DNA of 64,000 nt. Origin: Flavobacteriaceae bacterium UBA4439. GTDB taxonomy: Bacteria > Bacteroidota > Bacteroidia > Flavobacteriales > Flavobacteriaceae. The notes beneath the pieces were generated by a model, which made no database searches, was not told the DNA's origin, and worked only from the letters and a program-made list of their open reading frames with translations. Of the stretch, positions 8,837 through 16,564 are shown piece after piece. Location of the stretch: NCBI GenBank assembly GCA_002390455.1, contig DGPN01000042.1, forward strand, positions 26,982-90,981, written 5' to 3'. The first letter of the stretch is position 1. Each line of letters begins with the position of its first letter. The translations under genes were made by a program, and so were the position numbers.

Positions 8837-8862
8837 CAAAGTTAGAAATATTTTTTAAATAT
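8837..8862 (-). promoter_or_regulatory. Regulator/crt promoter with an overlapping palindrome
   Basis: On the minus strand TAACTTTG (8844-8837) fits the TAnnTTTG minus-7 consensus and lies about 30 bp upstream of the regulator start. Directly upstream, at 8848-8862, is a perfect inverted repeat, ATATTT-TTT-AAATAT, between the minus-7 and minus-33 regions, where a repressor would compete with RNA polymerase. AT-rich DNA makes such repeats fairly likely by chance. No TTG at proper spacing is seen. Confidence 0.4.
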
Positions 8863-8888
8863 GAATAATAAAATCAAAAAAGGGAAAG

Positions 8889-8974
8889 TGCGCACAAGAA
8901 GACTCGAACTTCCACGGGATTTAACTCCCACCAGGCCCTCAACCTGGCGCGTCTACCAATTCCGCCATGTGCGC
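8889..8974 (-). tRNA. tRNA-Leu(GAG)
   Basis: An 86-nt class II tRNA read on the minus strand. The acceptor stem GCGCACA pairs with TGTGCGC, followed by discriminator A. The D arm is GGAATTGGTAGAC. The anticodon stem CCAGG/CCTGG encloses the loop TTGAGGG, giving anticodon GAG. A variable arm and the T arm GTTCGAGTC are present. The 3' CCA is not encoded. Third gene of a leftward Lys-Lys-Leu cluster. Confidence 0.95.
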
Positions 8975-8980
8975 AGAAAG

Positions 8981-9053
8981 TGACCTGGCTGGGGCTCGAA
9001 CCCAGGACCCTCTCCTTAAAAGGGAGATGCTCTACCAACTGAGCTACCAGGTC
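8981..9053 (-). tRNA. tRNA-Lys(TTT), copy 2
   Basis: A 73-nt tRNA on the minus strand: acceptor GACCTGG/CCAGGTC, anticodon loop CTTTTAA within stem TCTCC/GGAGA (anticodon TTT), T arm with GGTTCGAGCC, discriminator A, no encoded CCA. Identical to the upstream copy (9068-9140) except for one compensated base pair in the acceptor stem. Confidence 0.96.
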
Positions 9054-9067
9054 GTTAAAAAAAAATG

Positions 9068-9140
9068 TGACTTGGCTGGGGCTCGAACCCAGGACCCTCT
9101 CCTTAAAAGGGAGATGCTCTACCAACTGAGCTACCAAGTC
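9068..9140 (-). tRNA. tRNA-Lys(TTT), copy 1
   Basis: A 73-nt tRNA on the minus strand: acceptor GACTTGG/CCAAGTC, anticodon TTT, discriminator A, no encoded CCA. First gene of the Lys-Lys-Leu cluster. Its body is the same as the next copy, indicating a recent tandem duplication. Confidence 0.96.
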
Positions 9141-9226
9141 ATTTAAGGGTGCAAATATAATATCAATTATTTACTTATCAAGTTCAATTGTTATAATTTT
9201 GGGAAGCGATAATATTCCAGCCAGAA

Positions 9227-9754
9227 ATGACAAAATCTCTTATTTTAATGGGCTATATGGGCTGCGGTAAATCAGCTCTAGGCAAACACTTAGCGGCTCG
9301 AAAATCCTTGCCATTTATTGATCTGGATGATTATATTGAGTCTCAAGAAAACACTTCCATTTCTAAGATGTTTAAAAAAGAAGGTGAATTGTATTTCCGA
9401 AAAAAAGAACGTTTACATCTGGAAAGCTTACTTTCAAATAATGTTCAGTCGATCATTTCATTGGGCGGGGGGACTCCTATTTACTACGACAACATAGATT
9501 TTATCACCCAAAAAGAAGATCACCTTAGCTTGTATCTCAAAACATCACCCAAGGTATTGGCTGAAAGATTATTTAAAGAAAAAAACCATCGTCCCATGAT
9601 TGCCCACCTTGATACTTCGGAGGCCTTGGAAGAATTTATAGCGAAACACCTTTTTGAAAGGAGTCCTTTTTACCACAAGGCCGATCACCACCTCACAACC
9701 GACAATAAGACCGTTGAGGAGATTGCTGATCAAATTGAAAAGTTACTCGCTTAG
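9227..9754 (+). CDS. aroK: Shikimate kinase
   Basis: Phosphorylates shikimate to shikimate-3-phosphate in the chorismate pathway. The 175-aa protein has the P-loop GYMGCGKSALGK near the start, FIDLDDYIE (shikimate-binding Asp), the FRKKER arginine motif, SLGGGTP and a lid region with the conserved Arg in NHRPMI. The length is typical. Its last 12 bp overlap the end of the convergent phosphoribosyltransferase gene. Confidence 0.95.
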   Translation: MTKSLILMGYMGCGKSALGKHLAARKSLPFIDLDDYIESQENTSISKMFKKEGELYFRKKERLHLESLLSNNVQSIISLGGGTPIYYDNIDFITQKEDHLSLYLKTSPKVLAERLFKEKNHRPMIAHLDTSEALEEFIAKHLFERSPFYHKADHHLTTDNKTVEEIADQIEKLLA

Positions 9755-10246
9755 GAAGACTCCTTCTTTATCCCCAAAAGCAACATGGATATGTTCTTTG
9801 GTCGATGTAGAGAGTGAAATGCCTTTAAAATCTCCTTTGATGGGAAAGTTTTTATGGTTTCGATTGACCAATACAGCAGTTTGTAGTTTTTTTAATCTGA
9901 TGCTCAGAAAATGGGTAACGGCATAAATCAATGTACTACCCGTGTTCAGGACATCATCGACCACCACTACCGCTTTATTTTCGCATACCGCTAATTTTTC
10001 AGACAAGGCAATGGGATTGATGGGATTTTTTTTATCCACCTTTATTTCTACAAAAATCACCTCAATGTCACTGATGCTTTCCAATTCTTCTTGGATTCTT
10101 TTGGCCAGGATCACTCCGTTGTGTGCGATACCAGCCAAAATCAATTGAGTTTCCTCGAAATGAGTTTCATAGATTTGGTAGGCAATTCTTTTTACGGTTT
10201 TTCGGATGTCGGTGGCATCCATTATTTTGTTTCTCGTTTCCAGCAT
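9743..10246 (-). CDS. PyrR-like phosphoribosyltransferase
   Basis: A 167-aa type I phosphoribosyltransferase. The PRPP-binding loop is VVVVDDVLNTGSTLIYA (about residues 94-110), preceded by a substrate hood with AGIAHNGVILAKRI. The C-terminal part, LVNRNHKNFPIKGDFKGISLSTST, aligns in pattern with PyrR ([23 protein letters not shown]). PyrR proteins regulate pyrimidine genes through mRNA binding and can have uracil phosphoribosyltransferase activity. No pyr genes are in the window, so the actual role is open. Convergent with aroK, sharing 12 bp. Confidence 0.85.
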   Translation of the reverse strand: MLETRNKIMDATDIRKTVKRIAYQIYETHFEETQLILAGIAHNGVILAKRIQEELESISDIEVIFVEIKVDKKNPINPIALSEKLAVCENKAVVVVDDVLNTGSTLIYAVTHFLSIRLKKLQTAVLVNRNHKNFPIKGDFKGISLSTSTKEHIHVAFGDKEGVFLSE

Positions 10247-10378
10247 TGTCAGGGTATAAGCAATATTTTTATTGAAATATAGGAATAGATTTTAACTTTA
10301 TTTTGATCTGCTCAAAATTTTGTCATTAAGGAGGGTTGTTGTTATAAGAAAATGGACTGCCTACTATATTTATAGGTT

Positions 10379-10747
10379 TTATTCATCTTCTGTAAAATCA
10401 TCCATTTCCCTGCGTTCTTTCTTGGTGGGTCTTCCGCTTCCCCTTTCTCTTTCAGGGCTTTTGGAAAGGGATTGAAAATTGGCGTTATCAAAGGCATCAT
10501 TAGGGGTAATATTTTGTCGATAGATATCCACCAGTTTGGCACCCAATCTGCTTTTTGGAATGTCCATGACCAACAATTCATGCCAAATCTGGTTTTTTCT
10601 CACTTTGATTTTGTCTCCGATAAGGACCTCTCTGGAGGGTTTGACCAATCGTTCTCCGATTCTTACGTGACCTTGTTTGCATCCCAAACTGGCTTGATTT
10701 CTTGATTTATAGTAACGGAGACACCAGAGATATTGATCAATTCGCAT
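10379..10747 (-). CDS. hslR: S4-domain RNA-binding protein, Hsp15-like
   Basis: A 122-aa protein. Residues 1-60 form an S4 RNA-binding domain (MRIDQYLWCLRYYKSRNQAS, then GHVRIGERLVKPSREVLIGDKI). A basic and acidic tail ends RPTKKERREMDDFTEDE. This matches the Hsp15/YrfH family, which binds stalled 50S subunits carrying nascent chain-tRNA after heat shock. The tail RGSGRPTKKERRE is typical of Bacteroidota members. Divergently arranged with the FKBP lipoprotein gene at 10816. Confidence 0.88.
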   Translation of the reverse strand: MRIDQYLWCLRYYKSRNQASLGCKQGHVRIGERLVKPSREVLIGDKIKVRKNQIWHELLVMDIPKSRLGAKLVDIYRQNITPNDAFDNANFQSLSKSPERERGSGRPTKKERREMDDFTEDE

Positions 10748-10772
10748 TGTTAAACTTACGATAATTCAATTA

Positions 10773-10780
10773 CAAAAATA
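10773..10780 (-). promoter_or_regulatory. Possible minus-7 element for the hslR-like gene
   Basis: TATTTTTG on the minus strand (plus-strand CAAAAATA) matches TAnnTTTG. A minus-strand TTG at 10806-10804 is 23 nt upstream, at the upper edge of the usual spacing. The coding start is at 10747. Confidence 0.35.
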
Positions 10781-10815
10781 AAGTAAAATCGTATCTTGCG
10801 AATCAATTTTTTCCA

Positions 10816-11706
10816 ATGAAATATTACAATCGTCTGATCTGCATTTCACTATTCTTGGTCTTCCTTTTGGGTTGCAAAAAAGATGAAGCCCCTGAACCCC
10901 CAGTAGAGCTTGACGTTCAAGCGCCGTTGGATGACGAAGCATTGGTGAATTATCTTCAATCACATTTTTATAATTACGAAGATTTTCAAAACGATCCAGA
11001 CAATCATAATATTACCATATCCATTGATACCATAGCCGATGAAAATTCCGACAAAACCCCACTTTGGGATCAAGTACAAAACAAATCGGTTGATTTGACC
11101 GACGCAAGTGGCAATACGATTTCCAATAAAATGTACTATTTGGTGGTCAAAGAAGGGGTAGGTGAAAAGCCAACTGCTGTGGATTCTACTTTTGTGACAT
11201 ACAAGGGAACACTTTTAAACAGAATGGTTTTTGACGTTAGAGAGGAACTGCCCATTTGGTTTGATCTTACGGGGGTTGTCCGTGGATTTAGGGAGTTTAT
11301 ACCAGAATTAAGGCCTGGAACTCATACTTTGAATGATGATGGGACCTATGAATTTGATGATTTTGGACAAGGAGTAGTTTTTATACCCTCCGCTCTGGGC
11401 TATTATGCTCAGAATATTGCGTCGATTCCAAAATACTCCCCCTTGGTTTTTTCTGTTGCCTTGCACAAAGTTAACCCCGCTGACCACGACAACGACGGTG
11501 TTTTATCCATTGATGAAGATGTTGATGCTGATGGTGATCCATTTAACGACGATACGGACGAGGACAGGGTTCCCAACTTCAGGGACGCTGACGATGACGG
11601 AGATGGTACCTTAACCAAAACGGAATACGATCGAGATGGGGATGGCGAAGCAGACGATGACGATGAGGATGGAATCCCCGATTATCTTGATATAGACAAC
11701 ACTTAA
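10816..11706 (+). CDS. FKBP-type peptidyl-prolyl isomerase lipoprotein with acidic Ca-binding-like tail
   Basis: A 296-aa lipoprotein with signal MKYYNRLICISLFLVFLLGC (lipobox LLGC). The FKBP domain spans about residues 100-215, with FVTYKGTLLNRMVFD, the LTGVVRGFREFI helix, VFIPSALGYY and PLVFSVAL. The last ~70 residues are strongly acidic DxDxDG-type repeats (DHDNDGVLSIDED, DADDDGDG, DRDGDGEAD), resembling thrombospondin type 3 or EF-hand-like calcium sites. The FKBP part recalls GldI-type lipoproteins of gliding bacteria, but this tail is unusual. Its stop shares TTAA with the convergent downstream gene. Confidence 0.85.
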   Translation: MKYYNRLICISLFLVFLLGCKKDEAPEPPVELDVQAPLDDEALVNYLQSHFYNYEDFQNDPDNHNITISIDTIADENSDKTPLWDQVQNKSVDLTDASGNTISNKMYYLVVKEGVGEKPTAVDSTFVTYKGTLLNRMVFDVREELPIWFDLTGVVRGFREFIPELRPGTHTLNDDGTYEFDDFGQGVVFIPSALGYYAQNIASIPKYSPLVFSVALHKVNPADHDNDGVLSIDEDVDADGDPFNDDTDEDRVPNFRDADDDGDGTLTKTEYDRDGDGEADDDDEDGIPDYLDIDNT

Positions 11707-12293
11707 TTCAAATCAAAAGAAACCCCCAAGCTAAATTGGTTGGGTTGGGTATTGATTTGTCCGCCAACCGGAACTCCCGACTGAGATAATAGATTACTTT
11801 CCATAGCCGACAAGCCTTTTTCGTAGCGAAAATCAACTCCAACAGGTCCGAGTTTTAATCGAGTTCCGACGTGCAAGCCCATACTGGTTTTGTTTTGGAT
11901 TTCCTCGAGTTTTAATTCACTACTGGCTTGCGAAAGGTTGAAAAATGCAGTAGGACCAAAAAATAAACTTACTGGCCCGAGCAGGTTGATTCCAAAAGAT
12001 ACGGGTAGTTCAATTCGGGAAGTTTCAATGGATTGATTGTCAAATTGACTACTGACTTTGGTGAATTGTAATTCGGGTCTCAGATAGAAAGCCAAAATAT
12101 TGACTTTTGCATAAACCCCCAAATGATATCCTGATTTGCCGTTCAAGGAGCCTTGTTCTTTAAGCTGATCGGTAATCACTACAATATCTCCTGCGGAGTC
12201 AAAATTAAGTCCTCCTTTAATGCCATACTTTAATTGTGAAAAGGAAAGTTGCGTGGTAATAAACAAAAGAAAAAGAATGGGGTGTAATCTCAT
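11703..12293 (-). CDS. Outer-membrane beta-barrel protein (PorT-like family)
   Basis: A 196-aa protein with a signal peptide (MRLHPILFLLFITTQLSFSQ) and a small beta-barrel pattern beginning LKYGIKGGLNFDS, the typical opening of Bacteroidota outer-membrane barrels of the PorT/OMP_b-brl_2 group. Amphipathic strands end in FSLGVSFDLN. The exact role is unknown. PorT itself takes part in type IX secretion, but this common fold does not prove that. Convergent with the FKBP gene, with a shared 4-bp stop. Confidence 0.75.
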   Translation of the reverse strand: MRLHPILFLLFITTQLSFSQLKYGIKGGLNFDSAGDIVVITDQLKEQGSLNGKSGYHLGVYAKVNILAFYLRPELQFTKVSSQFDNQSIETSRIELPVSFGINLLGPVSLFFGPTAFFNLSQASSELKLEEIQNKTSMGLHVGTRLKLGPVGVDFRYEKGLSAMESNLLSQSGVPVGGQINTQPNQFSLGVSFDLN

Positions 12294-12310
12294 ACCAACA
12301 ATTTATAAAA

Positions 12311-13264
12311 TTATTTTCGACTGATGGCCTTTTTGCTGGCAGCAATAATAGTGTCTTTATTCAATCCGTATTTCTCCATTAATTGAGCGGGGGTTCCCGA
12401 CTCACCAAAAGTGTCTTTGGTGGCAACAAACTCCTGTGGTGTTGGATGGTGAGTGGCCAGTGCTCCTGCAATACTTTCCCCAAGACCACCGAGGTAGTTG
12501 TGTTCTTCGGCCGAAACGATACATCCTGTTTTTTCAACAGAAGAGATGAGCAGTTCTGTATCTAGAGGTTTGATGGTGTGGATGTTGATTACCTCTGCGG
12601 AGATCCCCTCGTTTTCTAAGGCTTCGGCAGCTTGTAAAGCTTCCCATACCAAATGACCAGTAGCGGCAATGGTTATGTCCTTTCCGGGGTTTAGCACGAT
12701 GCCTTTACCGATTTCGAAAGGAATGTCATCGGTTATGAAATTGGCCACCTTGGGACGTCCAAAACGCAGATAAACAGGCCCTTGATATTCTGCAATGGCT
12801 ATGGTTGCTGCTTTGGTCTGGTTATAGTCGCAAGGATTGATGACCGTCATACCGGGCAACATTTTCATCAGTCCAATATCTTCCAAAATCTGGTGGGTAG
12901 CACCATCTTCACCGAGCGTAACTCCGGCATGGGATGCGCAGATTTTTACATTTTTATCGGAATAGGCGATAGATTGTCGAATTTGATCGTAAACCCTCCC
13001 AGTAGAAAAATTGGCAAAAGTACCTGTGAAGGGAATTTTACCTCCAATGGTTAATCCTGCTGCAATTCCCATCATATTGGCCTCCGCAATCCCTATTTGG
13101 AAAAACCGTTCTGGGTTTTCGTCTATAAAATCTTGCATCTTTAGTGATCCTATCAAATCGGCACAAAGCGCAACGACTTTGGGATTAGTTCTTCCCAGTT
13201 CTGTCAACCCAGCGCCAAAGCCCGAGCGGGTGTCTACTTTACCCTGATCCGTATATTTTTTCAT
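12311..13264 (-). CDS. Transketolase, C-terminal subunit
   Basis: A 317-aa protein equivalent to the pyrimidine-binding and C-terminal domains of transketolase (GFGAGLTELGRTNPKVVALCADLIGS, GIAEANMMGIAAGL with the catalytic Glu, HAGVTLGEDGATHQ, and a C-terminal domain with EEHNYLGGLGES). With the upstream N-terminal subunit it forms the split transketolase that moves two-carbon ketol units in the non-oxidative pentose phosphate pathway. The 21-bp gap to the N-subunit gene indicates one transcript. Confidence 0.93.
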   Translation of the reverse strand: MKKYTDQGKVDTRSGFGAGLTELGRTNPKVVALCADLIGSLKMQDFIDENPERFFQIGIAEANMMGIAAGLTIGGKIPFTGTFANFSTGRVYDQIRQSIAYSDKNVKICASHAGVTLGEDGATHQILEDIGLMKMLPGMTVINPCDYNQTKAATIAIAEYQGPVYLRFGRPKVANFITDDIPFEIGKGIVLNPGKDITIAATGHLVWEALQAAEALENEGISAEVINIHTIKPLDTELLISSVEKTGCIVSAEEHNYLGGLGESIAGALATHHPTPQEFVATKDTFGESGTPAQLMEKYGLNKDTIIAASKKAISRK

Positions 13265-13285
13265 AAAATGATTAGCCTTCCTTAA

Positions 13286-14131
13286 TTAATAATCTCCCAA
13301 TGTTTCTGGATTTTGAGCCAATGCGACTTCCAATTGTTCGTCATTGGGTGCCTTTCCATGCCATGCGTGGGTGTGCATCATATAATCGACACCGTTGCCC
13401 ATTTCTGTATGCATGATGATAACTATTGGTTGGCCTTTTCTGGTTTTGGTCTGGGCCAGTTTTAATGTTTCTATGATTGATTTGAGGTCGTTTCCTTCTT
13501 TAAGAAGAATGACTTCCCAGCCAAAGGCTGCAAATTTTTCGGCAATGTTACCCATGGGCAATACATCGTCGGTGGCTCCGTCGATTTGTTTTCCGTTGAG
13601 ATCGACTGTGGCAATTAGATTGTCCACTTTGTTTGCTGCAGCATACATGATGGCCTCCCAGTTTTGACCTTCTTGTAATTCACCATCTCCCATTAATACA
13701 AAAACGGTTTTGTCATCCCGATTTAGTTTTTTGGAAAGTGCTGCACCAATGGCAACAGACAGTCCTTGTCCTAAAGAGCCTGAGGAAATTCTTACGCCGG
13801 GAAGTCCTTCGTGGGTGGTGGGGTGTCCCTGTAATCTCGAATCGATCAAACGAAAGGTTTGAAGTTCTTCAACTGGGAAATAGCCCTTACGGGCCAAAAC
13901 ACTGTATAATACAGGAGAAATATGTCCGTTGGAAAGGAAAAATAAATCTTCATTCTCCCCATTCATATCGAAACCCTCTTTGATCTGCATAATTTCGTTA
14001 TAGAGTGCAACCAAAAATTCTGTACAGCCAAGAGATCCTCCAGGATGTCCCGAATTTACCTTGTGAACCATACGCAAAATGTCTCTTCTGACCTGAGAAA
14101 CTAATGAGTCCAAAAAATTATAGTCTGGCAT
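13286..14131 (-). CDS. Transketolase, N-terminal subunit
   Basis: A 281-aa protein equivalent to the thiamine-diphosphate-binding domain of transketolase: VNSGHPGGSLGCTEFLVALY, the ThDP/Mg motif GDGELQEGQNWEAIMYAA...DLNGKQIDG, and GNGVDYM. Separate N and C subunits are common in Bacteroidota. First gene of the leftward pair, with its start about 150 bp from the divergent tgt gene. Confidence 0.93.
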   Translation of the reverse strand: MPDYNFLDSLVSQVRRDILRMVHKVNSGHPGGSLGCTEFLVALYNEIMQIKEGFDMNGENEDLFFLSNGHISPVLYSVLARKGYFPVEELQTFRLIDSRLQGHPTTHEGLPGVRISSGSLGQGLSVAIGAALSKKLNRDDKTVFVLMGDGELQEGQNWEAIMYAAANKVDNLIATVDLNGKQIDGATDDVLPMGNIAEKFAAFGWEVILLKEGNDLKSIIETLKLAQTKTRKGQPIVIIMHTEMGNGVDYMMHTHAWHGKAPNDEQLEVALAQNPETLGDY

Positions 14132-14260
14132 TGTAATATTTTTTCAGGGCAAAAGTAAGCTTTCAACCTTTAGATACAAAGTACTGAGAATCTTTTGTTT
14201 AAAAATATTTATTTTGACGGTTTTAGAGATCAGATGGAGTAGATTCATTGCTCAGAATCT

Positions 14261-14268
14261 TATATTTG
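14261..14268 (+). promoter_or_regulatory. Minus-7 element for tgt
   Basis: TATATTTG fits TAnnTTTG and lies 16 bp before the tgt start. No TTG at the expected upstream spacing. Confidence 0.4.
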
Positions 14269-14284
14269 CAGCATCTTACAAAGC

Positions 14285-15415
14285 ATGAAATTTAATTTAA
14301 TTCAAAAAGATCCGTCCTCCTCTGCCAGAGCAGCCAGCTTATCTACCGATCACGGAAATATTGAAACCCCCATTTTTATGCCTGTGGGAACAGCGGCAAC
14401 CGTAAAAGGGGTGCATCAAAGGGAATTAAAACAGGACATCAAGCCCGATATTATATTGGGAAATACCTACCATTTATACCTCAGACCGGGTACTGATATT
14501 CTCCAACAAGCGGGAGGGCTTCACCGATTTATGAATTGGTCATCTCCCTTGCTGACCGACTCTGGAGGCTATCAGGTCTATTCATTGTCGGACAACCGTA
14601 AAATAAAAGAAGAAGGGGTTACCTTTAAATCCCACATTGACGGTTCCAAACATTTTTTTTCACCCGAAAGGGCAGTAGAGATACAACGAAAAATAGGAGG
14701 GGACATCATTATGGCTTTTGATGAGTGTACTCCTTACCCTTGTGACTATGACTATGCCAAGGATTCTATGCACATGACCCATAGGTGGTTGGATCGCTGC
14801 TTGGAACATCACCACAAAATACCTTTTGAATACGATTACCGCCAATTTTTATTTCCTATTGTTCAGGGAAGTGTTTACAAAGATTTAAGGAAACAATCGG
14901 CAGACTATATCGCTGCCAAAGATGCTCCAGGCAATGCCATTGGAGGCCTTTCAGTAGGGGAGCCCGCTCCCGAAATGTATGCCATGACTCAAGTAGTTTG
15001 CGAACGTTTGCCGGAGGATAAACCCCGTTATTTGATGGGTGTAGGAACCCCCATCAACATACTGGAAAACATTGCCTTAGGCATTGATATGTTTGATTGT
15101 GTTATGCCCACCAGAAATGCCAGAAATGGGATGCTATTCACCGCAGAAGGAACCCTAAATATCAAAAATAAAAAATGGGAAAATGATTTCTCTCCCATCG
15201 ACTCAGCCCACTACTGTTATGCCGATACGGACTACTCCAAAGCCTATTTGCGGCATTTGTTTACCGTAAATGAAATGTTGGGAAAACAGATTGCTACCCT
15301 TCATAATCTTAGTTTTTATATGTGGTTGGTGAGAGAGGCCAGAAAGCATATCTTAGCGGGTGATTTTACCCAATGGAAAAATCAAATGTGTCGTCAAATG
15401 GACAATCGATTATAG
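14285..15415 (+). CDS. tgt: tRNA-guanine transglycosylase
   Basis: Exchanges guanine-34 for a queuine precursor in GUN-anticodon tRNAs. The 376-aa protein has the catalytic Asp in LTDSGGYQVYS, the substrate loop GGLSVGEP and the nucleophile region GIDMFDCVMPTRNARNG. The zinc-site region, normally CxCxxC followed by a His, reads H309-Y-C311-Y-A-D314. Only one of the three cysteines is kept, although YSKAYLRHL and IATLHNL around it are conserved. The neighbouring LptG-type gene starts one base after the tgt stop. Confidence 0.95.
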   Translation: MKFNLIQKDPSSSARAASLSTDHGNIETPIFMPVGTAATVKGVHQRELKQDIKPDIILGNTYHLYLRPGTDILQQAGGLHRFMNWSSPLLTDSGGYQVYSLSDNRKIKEEGVTFKSHIDGSKHFFSPERAVEIQRKIGGDIIMAFDECTPYPCDYDYAKDSMHMTHRWLDRCLEHHHKIPFEYDYRQFLFPIVQGSVYKDLRKQSADYIAAKDAPGNAIGGLSVGEPAPEMYAMTQVVCERLPEDKPRYLMGVGTPINILENIALGIDMFDCVMPTRNARNGMLFTAEGTLNIKNKKWENDFSPIDSAHYCYADTDYSKAYLRHLFTVNEMLGKQIATLHNLSFYMWLVREARKHILAGDFTQWKNQMCRQMDNRL

Positions 15416-15416
15416 C

Positions 15417-16490
15417 ATGAAAATCATCGACTGGTATATCATCAAAAAATACCTATCCACTTTTGTGGTGATGATCCTGCTTTTTATTCCCATCGGGGTG
15501 ATGGTAGACATGGCGGAGAAGATCGATAAGTTTAAGGAAAATGAAGTGCCCGCTGGAGCCATTTTAAATTATTACTTAGATTTCACTTGGTATTTTGGCA
15601 ATTTGCTCTTTCCCATATTTCTTTTTTTGGCGGTGATATGGTTTACTTCAAAATTGGCCAACAACACTGAAATCATCGCGCTGCTAAGTTCGGGAATTTC
15701 CTTTTCACGATTTTTGAGACCTTATTTTATATCTGCCGGAATTGTTGCCTTGTTTTCTTTTTTTTCGGGTATGTTCATCGTCCCCAAGTCCAACTCCAGT
15801 TATAACGCATTCCACTACAAATACATCAATAAAAAAAGTGAACGTCAAACCAAAAACCTCTACAAACAAATCAATCCTAAAGAGTATATTTTTGTAAGCA
15901 GTTATGATCCCATTCGAAAAAGTGCTAACAATTTCACCTTGGAGCATTTTGAAGAGAACTTAATGACTTTTAAGATTCAGGCCAGTAGTATTCGTTGGGT
16001 GGATAAGGATAGTGTTTTTAGACTATCGGCTTATTCCAAGAGGACTTTTACCGATGAAGGAGAAATCTACTTAAGAAAAAGTCGATTGGATACGCTTTTC
16101 GATTTTAAAATTGACGATTTGTCTCCAGTGAATTACAAAGCTGAAACCTTGACTTTCTCCCCCCTTAATGAATTCATTGAAAACGAACGAGAGGGGGGGT
16201 CGGTAATGATTAACAGCCATCTATTGGTTAGGCACAAAAGATGGAGTTTGCCCTTTTCCGCTTTTGTTTTGACCCTTATAGGGGTCTCGGTTTCTTCCTT
16301 CAAAAGAAGGGGAGGGATGGGGGTAAATTTGGCCTTTGGAATCTCCTTGGGATTTCTATTTATCTTCTTTGATAAAATATTTTCTGTTTTGGTCAATAAG
16401 TCAAACTTTTCTCCTTTTCTGGGGGCTTGGCTTCCTATTGTTATCTTTGGAGTACTGGCCATATTTTTACTTCGCAGGGCCAGAAGGTAG
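15417..16490 (+). CDS. LptG/LptF family lipopolysaccharide export permease
   Basis: The ATG at 15417 (MKIIDWYIIKKYLSTF) gives 357 aa. An in-frame upstream start inside tgt is rejected because the family begins at this motif. There are three N-terminal membrane helices, a periplasmic beta-jellyroll-like middle (about residues 130-260) and three C-terminal helices ending LLRRARR, the YjgP/YjgQ layout. These permeases work with LptB to pull LPS from the inner membrane toward the Lpt bridge. Whether it is the LptF or LptG homologue is uncertain. Start one base after tgt stop suggests coupling. Confidence 0.9.
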   Translation: MKIIDWYIIKKYLSTFVVMILLFIPIGVMVDMAEKIDKFKENEVPAGAILNYYLDFTWYFGNLLFPIFLFLAVIWFTSKLANNTEIIALLSSGISFSRFLRPYFISAGIVALFSFFSGMFIVPKSNSSYNAFHYKYINKKSERQTKNLYKQINPKEYIFVSSYDPIRKSANNFTLEHFEENLMTFKIQASSIRWVDKDSVFRLSAYSKRTFTDEGEIYLRKSRLDTLFDFKIDDLSPVNYKAETLTFSPLNEFIENEREGGSVMINSHLLVRHKRWSLPFSAFVLTLIGVSVSSFKRRGGMGVNLAFGISLGFLFIFFDKIFSVLVNKSNFSPFLGAWLPIVIFGVLAIFLLRRARR

Positions 16491-16537
16491 CACAGTAACT
16501 TAAAACTAAATTTATACCACCGATCCACTAATATTAT

Positions 16538-16545
16538 TAAATTTG
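16538..16545 (+). promoter_or_regulatory. Minus-7 element for accA
   Basis: TAAATTTG matches TAnnTTTG, 19 bp before the accA start. No clear minus-33 TTG. Confidence 0.35.
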
Positions 16546-16564
16546 TTCTTTCAGATACATACGA

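Noticed and set aside
8874..9137. An 87-residue leftward reading frame with repeated VAQLVEHLPFKERVLGSSPSQVTF
   Set aside because: It is the translation of three tRNA genes in tandem, a well-known false protein. The tRNA structures explain the sequence.
11703..12293. Naming the small barrel protein PorT, a T9SS component
   Set aside because: The KYGIKGGLNFDS opening is shared by many unrelated Bacteroidota barrels. Nothing specific to PorT is visible and no other por genes are adjacent.
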